The notes: generated by a model not told the origin, from the sequence alone. A stretch of 64,000 nt of DNA from Muricauda sp. MAR_2010_75 (GCF_000745185.1 NZ_JQNJ01000001.1:953501-1017500); one strand, 5' to 3'; numbered from the stretch's first letter, positions 1 through 8,058 are shown. Program-made: numbers and translations.

Positions 1-2
1 GG

Positions 3-170
3 TCTCTGGCCATTGTGCTTAGTTATCAGGCGTATTCCAACCCAGATTATAAGGAGAATCTTTGGTTATTGGCCATTGAATATATTTTGGTCTTTGGCTT
101 TTTCATTTATGAAATGATAGGTAGAGGTTCAAAAAAGTTATATTTCTTCAAAAAACAAGTCAATCTCTAG
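3..170 (+). CDS. C-terminal end of an unidentified membrane protein (partial)
   Basis: An open frame runs in from the left edge and ends at a TAG at 168-170, leaving the last 55 residues of a protein. The fragment begins with a hydrophobic stretch (SLAIVLSYQAYS), has a polar loop, then a second hydrophobic segment rich in Leu, Ile, Phe and Trp (about fragment residues 20-38), and ends in a basic tail (GSKKLYFFKKQ). This is typical of a cytoplasmic C-terminus after a last membrane helix. I do not recognise the family from the fragment, and the function cannot be assigned. Confidence 0.55.
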   Translation, partial: SLAIVLSYQAYSNPDYKENLWLLAIEYILVFGFFIYEMIGRGSKKLYFFKKQVNL

Positions 171-181
171 GCCAATTAGAA

Positions 182-189
182 TTAATTTG
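182..189 (+). promoter_or_regulatory. possible Bacteroidota -7 box for the arginine operon
   Basis: TTAATTTG matches the Bacteroidota sigma-ABfr -7 consensus TAnnTTTG at all fixed positions but one. Transcription would start near 194-197, only about 10 bases before the ATG of the arginine-rich leader peptide at 205. No clear -33 TTTG is visible upstream, so the call is tentative. Confidence 0.3.
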
Positions 190-204
190 TACTTTTATCC
201 CACA

Positions 205-285
205 ATGAAAGGACAAGAATACATATTTACAACATTGAGCATTCCCGCTCCCGTACGTCCATTTTCTCCACGTCGTCGCCCGTAA
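205..285 (+). CDS. arginine-rich leader peptide of the arginine operon
   Basis: A 26-codon reading frame starts with ATG at 205 and ends with TAA at 283-285, 90 bases before the first gene of the arginine operon. Its last ten residues are VRPFSPRRRP: four arginines within the final nine codons, all CGT or CGC, interspersed with prolines. Arginine-codon clusters in a short frame directly ahead of arginine genes are the classic mark of a leader peptide that senses charged tRNA-Arg by ribosome stalling. All four codons belong to the CGY pair, so one tRNA species could be the sensor. The peptide itself probably has no other role. I infer attenuation or coupled translation control. The placement and composition are seen directly; the mechanism is not proven. 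Confidence 0.7.
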   Translation: MKGQEYIFTTLSIPAPVRPFSPRRRP

Positions 286-301
286 GGGTGCACTATTATC
301 T

Positions 302-325
302 ATGGAAATAGGTGAGTCCATTTCC
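302..325 (+). promoter_or_regulatory. two mutually exclusive small hairpins after the leader peptide
   Basis: ATGGA (302-306) can pair with TCCAT (317-321), or GGAAAT (304-309) can pair with ATTTCC (320-325). The two stems share bases on both sides and cannot form together. A T-run follows at about 345-350, but it is 19 bases away, too far for a standard intrinsic terminator. They lie between the arginine-rich leader and the first operon gene, where alternative structures would act in attenuation. The stems are short, so chance is possible. Confidence 0.3.
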
Positions 326-375
326 GCAAAACCAACAAAACATCTTTTTTAATTTTATCTGTTTAATCGCTTGCA

Positions 376-1002
376 ATGGATATTGTAATTGCTAACGAAT
401 CACATTTTAAATACGCACAAATTATCTGCAATACCATAGCGGAATCCGCTAAGGTGCGTGGCACCGGAATTGCCAAACGTACCCCTGAATATATCATGAA
501 ACGTTTACAGAACGGAAACGCCGTCATTGCTTTGGATGGTGATAAGTTTGCTGGCTTCTGTTATATTGAAGTTTGGGGGAACAAGGATTTTGTGGCCAAT
601 TCAGGACTTATTGTACACCCCGATTATAGAAACCAGGGACTGGCCAAAAAAATAAAAAAGGCTGTCTTTGACCTGTCACGAAAGAAATTTCCGGATGCCA
701 AAATTTTCGGGATCACCACGGGACTTGCTGTCATGAAAATGAACTACGAGCTGGGCTATAGGCCCGTAACATTTTCAGAACTTACCGATGACCCTGATTT
801 TTGGAAAGGCTGCCAAACCTGTAAGAATTTTGACATTCTAACACGCACCGAACAAAAAATGTGCCTGTGCACCGGAATGCTGTACGACCCCAATGAAAAA
901 AAGAGCGGAAAAAATACCACATCAAAAAAATTAAATGGAAAGGCTTTTCAAAGATTGAAAAATATAAAAGAAACCCTTTTCCTTAAGAAGAAAGAAAAGT
1001 AA
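376..1002 (+). CDS. GNAT N-acetyltransferase, probable acylglutamate synthase
   Basis: This 208-residue protein has a GNAT fold: the central strand FAGFCYIEVW, then LIVHPDYRNQGLAKKI, whose R-N-Q-G-L-A is the acetyl-CoA pyrophosphate-binding loop (motif A, about residues 78-90), and a C-terminal half containing CQTCKNFDIL and CLCTG, a small cysteine cluster. It is the first gene of an otherwise complete arginine operon that has no classical argA, argJ or fused argAB. In Bacteroidota a short GNAT protein at this place is thought to make N-acetyl- or N-succinylglutamate from glutamate, the first step of arginine synthesis. The role is inferred from context; the GNAT assignment is firm. The extreme C-terminus is lysine-rich and probably disordered. 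Confidence 0.8.
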   Translation: MDIVIANESHFKYAQIICNTIAESAKVRGTGIAKRTPEYIMKRLQNGNAVIALDGDKFAGFCYIEVWGNKDFVANSGLIVHPDYRNQGLAKKIKKAVFDLSRKKFPDAKIFGITTGLAVMKMNYELGYRPVTFSELTDDPDFWKGCQTCKNFDILTRTEQKMCLCTGMLYDPNEKKSGKNTTSKKLNGKAFQRLKNIKETLFLKKKEK

Positions 1003-1009
1003 AATGTCT

Positions 1010-1061
1010 GTTCAAGCTGTTATCCTGATCGCCCACCTGCCGCAGGAAGGCAGTTGTGAAC
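1010..1061. repeat. nested inverted repeat between the GNAT gene and argG
   Basis: GTTCA (1010-1014) pairs with TGAAC (1057-1061), and inside it CTGCC (1037-1041) pairs with GGCAG (1049-1053) around a 7-base loop. The stretch is more GC-rich than its surroundings and has no T-tract, so it looks like a dispersed extragenic palindrome rather than a terminator. It may fold in the operon mRNA and alter stability between the first two genes. Confidence 0.45.
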
Positions 1062-1086
1062 CGCAATTTAAAATTGAAGAACCAAA

Positions 1087-2277
1087 ATGAAAAAATTAGT
1101 ATTAGCCTATAGTGGCGGACTGGATACCTCCTATTGTGCCAAATATTTATCCCAAGAAGAAGGATTTGAAGTACATGCCGTTAGCGTAAACACCGGTGGA
1201 TTCAGCAAAGCTGAGATTGAGGAAATTGAACAAAAGGCACTGGCCTTGGGTGCAACTACTTACACCTCTATCAACGCCATTTCCAATTTTTATGAGAAAG
1301 TAGTGAAATACCTCATTTTTGGAAATGTGCTAAGAAACAACACATACCCCCTTTCAGTAAGCGCAGAACGGATTGTACAAGCTATTGAAATTGTAAACCA
1401 CGCCAAGAAAATTGGCGCCCAGTATATCGCCCATGGCAGTACCGGAGCTGGAAACGATCAAGTGCGATTTGATATGATATTCCAAATCTTGGCACCAGAA
1501 ATTGAAATCATCACCCCAATCAGGGACAAAAAATTGGCCCGAGAGGAAGAAATCAATTACTTACAACAAAATGGTATTGATTATTCTTGGGAAAAGGCGA
1601 AATATTCCATTAACAGAGGATTGTGGGGCACATCCGTAGGTGGTGAGGAAACCCTGACATCGCACCTTTCCTTACCGGAAACCGCGTACCCAAGTCAATT
1701 GGAAAAAGAATTGCCCAAAGAATTAAAATTGACGTTTAAAAAAGGGGAGCTCGTAGCCCTGGATGGTGAGGAAGATAATCCTGTTGCCAATATTGAAAAG
1801 TTAGAGGCCATTGCTTCCAAATACGCCATTGGACGAGACATCCATGTAGGTGATACCATCATCGGAATCAAAGGTCGGGTTGGTTTTGAGGCTGCTGCCC
1901 CTTTAATAATTATTAAAGCGCACCATCTCTTGGAAAAGCATACGTTGAGCAAGTGGCAGCAGTATCAAAAAGAGCAAATGGCCAACTTTTATGGAATGCT
2001 GTTGCACGAAGGCAACTATTTGGACGAAGTAATGCGAAACATTGAGGCCTTTTTGACGGATACCCAAAAGAACGTTTCAGGAGATGTATTTGTTACCCTT
2101 CATCCTTACAGATTTGAATTGAACGGCATCGCTTCAGACCATGATCTAATGAATGCTTCCTTCGGAAGTTACGGGGAAATGAACAAAGGTTGGACCGCCG
2201 ATGACGCCAAAGGTTTTATCAAAATTCTGTCCAATTCAGGGAAAATTGCAAACCACGTAAACCAAAAACATGATTAA
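1087..2277 (+). CDS. argG: argininosuccinate synthase
   Basis: This 396-residue cytosolic enzyme joins citrulline and aspartate with ATP to give argininosuccinate, the penultimate arginine step. The ATP-pyrophosphatase loop AYSGGLDTS is at residues 8-16. AHGSTGAGNDQVRF (about residues 115-128) is the conserved citrulline/aspartate-binding segment, and YSINRGLWGTSVGGEE follows in the C-terminal synthetase domain. Length is typical of the family. The ATG at 1087 places the P-loop strand at the very N-terminus as expected. The gene overlaps argC by 8 bases (2270-2277), which suggests translational coupling. Confidence 0.97.
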   Translation: MKKLVLAYSGGLDTSYCAKYLSQEEGFEVHAVSVNTGGFSKAEIEEIEQKALALGATTYTSINAISNFYEKVVKYLIFGNVLRNNTYPLSVSAERIVQAIEIVNHAKKIGAQYIAHGSTGAGNDQVRFDMIFQILAPEIEIITPIRDKKLAREEEINYLQQNGIDYSWEKAKYSINRGLWGTSVGGEETLTSHLSLPETAYPSQLEKELPKELKLTFKKGELVALDGEEDNPVANIEKLEAIASKYAIGRDIHVGDTIIGIKGRVGFEAAAPLIIIKAHHLLEKHTLSKWQQYQKEQMANFYGMLLHEGNYLDEVMRNIEAFLTDTQKNVSGDVFVTLHPYRFELNGIASDHDLMNASFGSYGEMNKGWTADDAKGFIKILSNSGKIANHVNQKHD

Positions 2278-3244
2278 AGCGGGAATCATAGGCGGTTCTG
2301 GGTATACAGGTGGGGAACTCATTCGATTGTTATTGAACCACCGTGAAACCGAAATCGATTTTGTGTACAGCACAACACGAGCAGGAAAACCCATCACCTC
2401 GGCTCATCAAGATCTCTTAGGATTGACCGATTTGGCATTTTCAGGAGATATCAACCCAAACGTGGATGTTGTCTTTCTTTGCTTGGGGCATGGTAATTCC
2501 ACCTCGTTTCTAAAGGAGTACACCTTTTCCAAGGAGACCAAAATCATTGATTTGAGCAATGATTTTAGGCTAAAGGCCGATGCCAAATTTGATGGAAAAG
2601 ATTTTGTTTACGGATTGCCAGAACTCTACAAAGAAGAGATTCAATCAGCCATTGCCATTGCCAATCCCGGTTGTTTTGCTACGGCCATTCAGCTGGCATT
2701 GTTGCCCTTGGCTAAGGCCAATTTGTTGAATAATGATGTCCACATTAACGCTGTCACTGGAAGTACCGGTGCTGGTGTTGGATTGTCATCAACCTCACAT
2801 TTTAGCTGGCGGAACAACAACATTTCGTGGTACAAACCTTTTACCCACCAACATTTGGGAGAAATAGGCGAAAGTTTGGATTCCTACGGAAATCAAGTGG
2901 GAAAATTATTGTTTTTGCCCACACGGGGGAATTTCACCAGAGGAATTTTGGCAACGGCCTACACCTCTTTTGAAGGTACTTTGGAAGAAGCCAAAAAGCT
3001 ATACAACGATTTTTATACCGATGCAGCGTTTACCCATGTTTCTGAAGAGGAAATCCATCTAAAACAAGTAGTGAACACCAACCAATGTCATATTCATTTG
3101 CACAAACATGAAGACTTGCTATTGGTGACTTCAGCCATTGATAATTTACTGAAGGGCGCTTCTGGGCAAGCCGTACAAAATATGAACCTGATGTTTGGTT
3201 TCCCTGAAACCGAAGGTCTGTTATTAAAAGCAGGAGTTTTTTAA
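2270..3244 (+). CDS. argC: N-acetyl-gamma-glutamyl-phosphate reductase
   Basis: This 324-residue enzyme reduces N-acyl-gamma-glutamyl phosphate with NADPH to the semialdehyde, step three of arginine synthesis. The Rossmann loop GIIGGSGYTGGEL is at residues 5-17, and the catalytic cysteine is Cys135 in ANPGCFATA. VTGSTGAGVG follows in the catalytic domain. It starts within the end of argG and is followed after 11 bases by proC. The pathway may use succinylated rather than acetylated intermediates (see the transcarbamylase). The assignment is firm; which acyl group it carries is open. Confidence 0.96.
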   Translation: MIKAGIIGGSGYTGGELIRLLLNHRETEIDFVYSTTRAGKPITSAHQDLLGLTDLAFSGDINPNVDVVFLCLGHGNSTSFLKEYTFSKETKIIDLSNDFRLKADAKFDGKDFVYGLPELYKEEIQSAIAIANPGCFATAIQLALLPLAKANLLNNDVHINAVTGSTGAGVGLSSTSHFSWRNNNISWYKPFTHQHLGEIGESLDSYGNQVGKLLFLPTRGNFTRGILATAYTSFEGTLEEAKKLYNDFYTDAAFTHVSEEEIHLKQVVNTNQCHIHLHKHEDLLLVTSAIDNLLKGASGQAVQNMNLMFGFPETEGLLLKAGVF

Positions 3245-3255
3245 AAAAATCAACC

Positions 3256-4050
3256 ATGAAAATAGCAATCATAGGAGCGGGAAACTTGGGATTGGCCATT
3301 GCCAAAGGGATTTTGCATACCAACGGCGCCACCACCATGTACCTCACCAAACGAAATACCAAATCCATCCAGGATTTTGAAAAATACGGGAACGTTACGG
3401 TCACTTCGGATAATGAAGAAGCTGTCAAAAACTCCGATATTCTCATTTTTGCGGTACAACCGGGTCATTTTACCTCCATTTTGGAGCAAACCAAAGACCT
3501 GCTCACCGAAAAACATGTGATCATCAGTACCATCACCGGTTTTGGCATACCCAGAATCGAAGGCATTATCGGTTCCGATAAATACATCATCCGAAGTATG
3601 CCCAATACCGCCATTTCGGTGGGGAAATCCATGACCTGTATCTGTAGCAATGAACTCGGCAAAAAACGAATCGATTTGGCCAAGGCCATTTTTAATCGGA
3701 TGGGACATACCATGGAGATTCCAGAGGTACAAATGCAAGCGGCCACCGTTATCTGTGCAAGTGGAATCGCCTTCTGGATGCGATTGATTCGCGCTACAAC
3801 CCAAGGGGCCATTCAATTGGGATTTGATGCCAAGGAAGCACAGGAATTGGCTATGCATACCTGTAATGGAGCGGCCAGTCTTTTGATTGAATCCGGTAGC
3901 CATCCCGAAGAGGAAATTGATAGGGTAACCACGCCCAAGGGCTGTACCATAGAAGGATTGAACGAAATGGAACACCAAGGATTGAGCTCCTCGCTCATAA
4001 GAGGTATTGTGAGTTCCTTTGAAAAAATCAGCCAAATTAAAAAGGGGTAA
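3256..4050 (+). CDS. proC: pyrroline-5-carboxylate reductase
   Basis: This 264-residue enzyme reduces pyrroline-5-carboxylate to proline with NAD(P)H. The N-terminal Rossmann domain begins IIGAGNLGLAIAKGI (residues 5-19). IIRSMPNTAISVGKSMT (about residues 115-131) is the P5CR hallmark, and the C-terminal dimerisation domain has VTTPKGCTIEGL, close to the family's VTSPGGTT signature. It sits inside the arginine operon, 11 bases after argC and 3 bases before argD. Glutamate semialdehyde, its substrate precursor, connects the proline and arginine routes, so co-transcription would balance both. Confidence 0.94.
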   Translation: MKIAIIGAGNLGLAIAKGILHTNGATTMYLTKRNTKSIQDFEKYGNVTVTSDNEEAVKNSDILIFAVQPGHFTSILEQTKDLLTEKHVIISTITGFGIPRIEGIIGSDKYIIRSMPNTAISVGKSMTCICSNELGKKRIDLAKAIFNRMGHTMEIPEVQMQAATVICASGIAFWMRLIRATTQGAIQLGFDAKEAQELAMHTCNGAASLLIESGSHPEEEIDRVTTPKGCTIEGLNEMEHQGLSSSLIRGIVSSFEKISQIKKG

Positions 4051-4053
4051 AGC

Positions 4054-5181
4054 ATGAAATTATTTGACGTATATCCATTGTATGATGTCACCCCGGTGTC
4101 CGCAAAAGGCATTGAGGTTTGGGATGATACAGGACAAAAATATTGGGATTTTTATGGAGGTCATGCCGTGATTTCAATTGGGCATACTCACCCGCATTAT
4201 GTAAAGCGAATCAAAGACCAATTGGACAAGATTGCATTTTACAGCAATTCCATCCAAAACCCCATTCAAGAGGAATTAGCCGAAAAACTGGGAGAGCTAT
4301 CCGATTGTGAGGCGTATGATCTGTTTATGTGCAATTCTGGGGCGGAAGCCAATGAAAATGCGCTGAAAATGGCATCGTTCCACACGGGAAAATCCAAAGT
4401 CATTGCGTTTACCAATAGTTTTCATGGAAGGACATCTGCTGCAGTTGCCGTTACGGACAACCCAAGCATTAATGCACCCATCAACAAACAACAGGCGGTT
4501 ACTTTTCTCCCATTGAATGATTTTGATGCCTTTGAAAAAGCAATTGCTTCGGATGAGTATTGTGCGGTGATTTTGGAAGCGATTCAAGGTGTGGGTGGAT
4601 TGGACGAACCCACCACAGAGTTTTATCAATTCATCGCAGAAAAATGTAAGACGCATCATGTTGTTTTGATTGCGGATGAAGTCCAATCTGGCTATGGAAG
4701 AAGTGGTAAGTTCTTTGCCTTTCAACATCATGGGATTCAGCCTGATATTATTTCCATCGCAAAAGGAATGGGTAATGGTTTTCCAGTTGGAGGTATACTG
4801 ATCCACGAATCTTTCAAACCCTCATACGGCCTTTTGGGGACCACTTTTGGTGGAAACCATTTGGCCTGCGCGGCGAGTTTGGCTGTTCTGGAAGTGTTGG
4901 AAAGTGAGGGACTCACTAAAAATGCGGATGAATTGGGAACCTATTTTAGGAAAAAGGCCCAAGAAATTCCAGAAATCAAGAACGTAAAGGGTCGGGGGTT
5001 GATGATAGGCCTAGAATTTGATTTTGAAGTGGCCGACCTCCGAAAAAAACTGATCTATGACCAACATATTTTTACAGGTAGTGCCAAAAACAAGAAGTTA
5101 TTGCGGTTTTTACCCGCATTGAACATCACCAAGGAACATGTGGACCTATTTTTTGAAGCACTCAAAAAAGCATTGAAATGA
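4054..5181 (+). CDS. argD: acylornithine aminotransferase
   Basis: This 375-residue class-III aminotransferase moves an amino group from glutamate to N-acylglutamate semialdehyde, forming N-acylornithine with PLP. FMCNSGAEANENALK (residues 91-105) binds the cofactor phosphate, ADEVQSGYGRSGKFF (208-221) holds the PLP-contacting Asp, and the Schiff-base lysine is Lys237 in SIAKGMGNGFPVGG. The protein is shorter than most ornithine aminotransferases and matches the ArgD length. The stop overlaps the next start by 4 bases (5178-5181). A catabolic ornithine aminotransferase is an alternative, but the operon argues for biosynthesis. Confidence 0.92.
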   Translation: MKLFDVYPLYDVTPVSAKGIEVWDDTGQKYWDFYGGHAVISIGHTHPHYVKRIKDQLDKIAFYSNSIQNPIQEELAEKLGELSDCEAYDLFMCNSGAEANENALKMASFHTGKSKVIAFTNSFHGRTSAAVAVTDNPSINAPINKQQAVTFLPLNDFDAFEKAIASDEYCAVILEAIQGVGGLDEPTTEFYQFIAEKCKTHHVVLIADEVQSGYGRSGKFFAFQHHGIQPDIISIAKGMGNGFPVGGILIHESFKPSYGLLGTTFGGNHLACAASLAVLEVLESEGLTKNADELGTYFRKKAQEIPEIKNVKGRGLMIGLEFDFEVADLRKKLIYDQHIFTGSAKNKKLLRFLPALNITKEHVDLFFEALKKALK

Positions 5182-6116
5182 AGCATTTTTTATCTGTTAA
5201 CGATATTGAATCCCTGCCCGATTGGGTGGACGAAGCAATTACCCTAAAACAAAATCCCTATCAATTTGAAGATTTGGGGAAACATAAGACCGTATGCCTG
5301 TTGTTCTTCAACAATAGTTTGCGAACACGTTTGAGCACGCAAAAAGCCGCCATGAACTTGGGCATGGAAGTCATGATCATGAATTTTGGCAGCGAAAGTT
5401 GGGTTTTGGAATACCAAGATGGTTCCGTGATGGACCAAGGCACCTCTGAACACATCAAGGAAGCCGCCCAAGTGGTATCCCAATATTGCGATATTGTTGC
5501 CATACGTGCTTTTCCCGATTTAAAGGATAGGGAAAAGGATGAAGCCGAGGAAGTGCTAACCGGTTTTGCCAAACATGCTTCCGTTCCTGTGGTAAATATG
5601 GAAAGTTCTACGGGTCATCCTTTGCAGGCTTTGGCAGATGCCATAACTTTAGCGGAATATAGCCTAAAACCAAGACCCAAGGTGGTTTTATCCTGGGCGC
5701 CCCATCCAAAGGCTTTGCCCCATGCTGTGGCCAATTCATTTACGCAAATGATGAAGTTGCAAGATGCGGAATTTATCATCACCCACCCCAAAGGGTATGA
5801 ACTCAACCCCAACATCACCCAAGGCTGCCAAATTGAGTATGATCAAGAAAAAGCACTGAAGGAAGCCGATTTTGTCTATGTGAAAAACTGGAGCAGCTAT
5901 ACCAATTACGGAAAAGTGCTGCACCAAGATCTGAACTGGACCATGACACAACAAAAATTGGGACAGGCCAAATTTATGCACTGTCTTCCCGTGCGGAGAA
6001 ACATTGTTGTGGAAGATGCGGTTTTGGATGGAAATCAATCATTGGTAATCAACCAAGCACAGAATAGAACCTTTTCAGCACAAATAGTCCTGAAAAAAAT
6101 ATTGGAAGCCTTATGA
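5178..6116 (+). CDS. argF': N-acylornithine (succinyl- or acetyl-) carbamoyltransferase
   Basis: This 312-residue enzyme carbamoylates N-acylornithine instead of free ornithine. The carbamoyl-phosphate loop reads FFNNSLRTR (residues 43-51) where true ornithine transcarbamylases have STRTR. HPLQALAD and HCLPVRRN complete the active site. The pathway therefore goes through N-acylcitrulline, which the downstream deacylase must cleave. Residue 90, in the segment QGTSEHIKEA, is Ser. As I recall, this position is Glu in the Xanthomonas acetyl enzyme and Pro in the Bacteroides succinyl enzyme, and small residues there favour succinylornithine. The substrate is thus more likely N-succinylornithine, but this rests on one residue. 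Confidence 0.92.
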   Translation: MKHFLSVNDIESLPDWVDEAITLKQNPYQFEDLGKHKTVCLLFFNNSLRTRLSTQKAAMNLGMEVMIMNFGSESWVLEYQDGSVMDQGTSEHIKEAAQVVSQYCDIVAIRAFPDLKDREKDEAEEVLTGFAKHASVPVVNMESSTGHPLQALADAITLAEYSLKPRPKVVLSWAPHPKALPHAVANSFTQMMKLQDAEFIITHPKGYELNPNITQGCQIEYDQEKALKEADFVYVKNWSSYTNYGKVLHQDLNWTMTQQKLGQAKFMHCLPVRRNIVVEDAVLDGNQSLVINQAQNRTFSAQIVLKKILEAL

Positions 6117-6892
6117 AACAAGCACTATCCATCGTAAAAGTAGGGAGCAACCTTATTGAAGATGATAAGGAGTTCACCCGGATTTTAGAGCTTTTTTCCA
6201 AAATGCCAGGAAACAAAATCATGGTACACGGGGGAGGTAAAAAAGCAACACAGATTGGCAAGAAACTGGGCATTGAGGCCAAAATGATCAATGGCCGAAG
6301 AATCACCGATGAAAAAAGTTTGGAAATCGCCATTATGGTGTACGGTGGATTGGTAAGTAAACAGATTGTGGCCCAATTGCAAGCTTTCGGAACCAATGCC
6401 ATTGGAATGAGCGGGGCAGATGCCAACGCCATTCTGGCACACAAAAGACCTGTTACAAAAGTGGATTTCGGCTATGTGGGCGATGTGGACAAAGTGAATG
6501 CCTATGGTATTTTCAAACTATTGCAGGCAGGTTTTACCCCAATACTTTGCGCATTGACACATGATGGAAAAGGACAATTGCTCAATACCAATGCCGATAC
6601 CATTGCAGCAGAAGTGGCCATCGCCATGTCCGATCAATTCGACACTACTTTATATTATTGTTTTGAAAAGAAAGGTGTGCTAGAGGACGTGGACAATGAA
6701 AATTCAGTCATTACCCATATCAATTCCAAAACGTATGAAGAACTTCTGGCCTACGGCATTATTTCAAATGGGATGCTTCCCAAAATGCACAATTGTTTTT
6801 ATGCCCTCAGAAACCAAGTTAAGAAGGTATGTATAGGAGATATTGACATGCTGGAAAAAGGCAACCCAAATTTTACCACAGTAACACTATGA
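6113..6892 (+). CDS. argB: acetylglutamate kinase
   Basis: This 259-residue amino-acid kinase phosphorylates N-acylglutamate at the gamma-carboxyl, step two of arginine synthesis. VKVGSNLIED at the N-terminus and VHGGGKKATQIGKKLG (about residues 37-52) form the phosphate-binding glycine loop. NTNADTIAAEVAIAM (about residues 161-175) is the nucleotide-binding signature, and SNGMLPKM closes the active site. It starts 4 bases inside the transcarbamylase gene and ends 4 bases inside the deacylase gene, so translation of the three is probably coupled. I see no N-terminal helix of the kind used for arginine feedback in hexameric forms, so regulation may lie in the leader. Confidence 0.95.
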   Translation: MKQALSIVKVGSNLIEDDKEFTRILELFSKMPGNKIMVHGGGKKATQIGKKLGIEAKMINGRRITDEKSLEIAIMVYGGLVSKQIVAQLQAFGTNAIGMSGADANAILAHKRPVTKVDFGYVGDVDKVNAYGIFKLLQAGFTPILCALTHDGKGQLLNTNADTIAAEVAIAMSDQFDTTLYYCFEKKGVLEDVDNENSVITHINSKTYEELLAYGIISNGMLPKMHNCFYALRNQVKKVCIGDIDMLEKGNPNFTTVTL

Positions 6893-7965
6893 AAACCAAT
6901 CAAGAAACATTGACCGAAAAGGCTATTGAACTATTAAAGGAATTGATTGCCATTCCTTCCTTTTCCGGTGAAGAGGATAAAACGGGAGATGCCATTGCCA
7001 CTTTTTTAGAGGGGTTTGGTATAAAGACCGAACGGCAATACAATAATATTTATGCCTTTAACAAACATTTTGATGCTTCCAAGCCAACATTGTTGCTGAA
7101 TTCCCATCACGATACCGTAAAACCTAACAGCGCTTATACCAAAGACCCCTTTCATCCCCATATTGAAGATGGAAAACTCTATGGACTTGGTAGTAATGAT
7201 GCTGGCGGTTGCTTGGTATCACTTTTGGCCACTTTTGTTCATTTTTATGAGATGGAAGGATTGAGCCATAATATAATTATGGCCGCAACAGGTGAGGAAG
7301 AAGATGCGGGCGAAAAAAGTATTCGGGCGTTGTTACCCATCCTTCCTGAAATAAACCTTGCTGTTGTGGGCGAACCTACTTTAATGGACCTCGCCATTGC
7401 CGAAAAAGGTCTTGTGGTCTTTGATGCTGTTGTGGAAGGAACGCCTTCACATGCTGCACACCCAAACGATAACAATTCCATTTACAACACCATTGATGTC
7501 TTGCGGTGGTTCAAAGATTACACGTTCGATAAAGTTTCCGATGCTTTGGGTGAGGTAAAATTGACCGTTACCCAGATCAATGCGGGAAAACAACACAATG
7601 TGGTTCCTGCCCAGGTGGATTTGGTGGTGGATGTTCGGGTAAACGACTGTTATTCCAATAAGGAGATTTCGGATATGTTGCAAAAGGAAGCCCCTTGCAA
7701 AATGACACCACGTTCTTTGCGATTGAATTCATCCTGCATTAATCCCAACCATGATCTGGTAAAAAGTGGTTTGGCCTTGGGACGAAAAACCTATGGTTCC
7801 CCTACCTTATCCGATCAAGCTGCGCTGAGTTGCCAATCCGTGAAATTGGGTCCTGGGGATAGTACCCGTTCACATTCGGCCAATGAATTTATTTATGTAA
7901 ACGAAATTGAAGAAGGCATCGACCTTTATATTAAAATATTACAAGGTTTTTTAAAAAAGAATTAA
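6889..7965 (+). CDS. argE: M20-family deacylase (N-acylcitrulline/N-acylornithine)
   Basis: This 358-residue zinc peptidase of the M20 family has the metal-site motifs NSHHDT (residues 71-76), GSNDAGG (101-107, metal-bridging Asp104), and ATGEEEDAG (133-141, catalytic Glu136 and metal-ligand Glu137). A lid/dimerisation domain with HAAHP follows. It removes the acyl group blocking the alpha-nitrogen, here most likely from N-acylcitrulline, the product of the upstream transcarbamylase. The gene overlaps argB by 4 bases. It is close to the acetyl-lysine/acetylornithine deacetylase branch. The exact acyl group is unknown. Confidence 0.88.
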   Translation: MKTNQETLTEKAIELLKELIAIPSFSGEEDKTGDAIATFLEGFGIKTERQYNNIYAFNKHFDASKPTLLLNSHHDTVKPNSAYTKDPFHPHIEDGKLYGLGSNDAGGCLVSLLATFVHFYEMEGLSHNIIMAATGEEEDAGEKSIRALLPILPEINLAVVGEPTLMDLAIAEKGLVVFDAVVEGTPSHAAHPNDNNSIYNTIDVLRWFKDYTFDKVSDALGEVKLTVTQINAGKQHNVVPAQVDLVVDVRVNDCYSNKEISDMLQKEAPCKMTPRSLRLNSSCINPNHDLVKSGLALGRKTYGSPTLSDQAALSCQSVKLGPGDSTRSHSANEFIYVNEIEEGIDLYIKILQGFLKKN

Positions 7966-8052
7966 AAGGAGTTCGAGCGGAGTCGAGAACTCGATAAACA
8001 GATTCCCGCCGGAGTTTATGCTGAGCAAAGCGAAGTGCGGGAATGACAACTA
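7966..8052. repeat. double extragenic palindrome before argH
   Basis: Two inverted repeats stand side by side between argE and argH. GAGTTC and GAACTC bracket the first (about 7970-7993), and ATTCCCGC and GCGGGAAT bracket the second (about 8003-8045). No T-tract follows, so they are not typical terminators. The layout resembles the dispersed REP-like palindromes of flavobacterial genomes. In the mRNA they would form stable stems that could lower argH expression relative to upstream genes. Confidence 0.5.
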
Positions 8053-8058
8053 CATACT

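Noticed and set aside
3250..4035. Long open frame on the minus strand opposite proC (261 codons)
   Set aside because: It is the antisense shadow of proC. The proC frame has all expected motifs, and the shadow lacks a start context and any recognisable domain.
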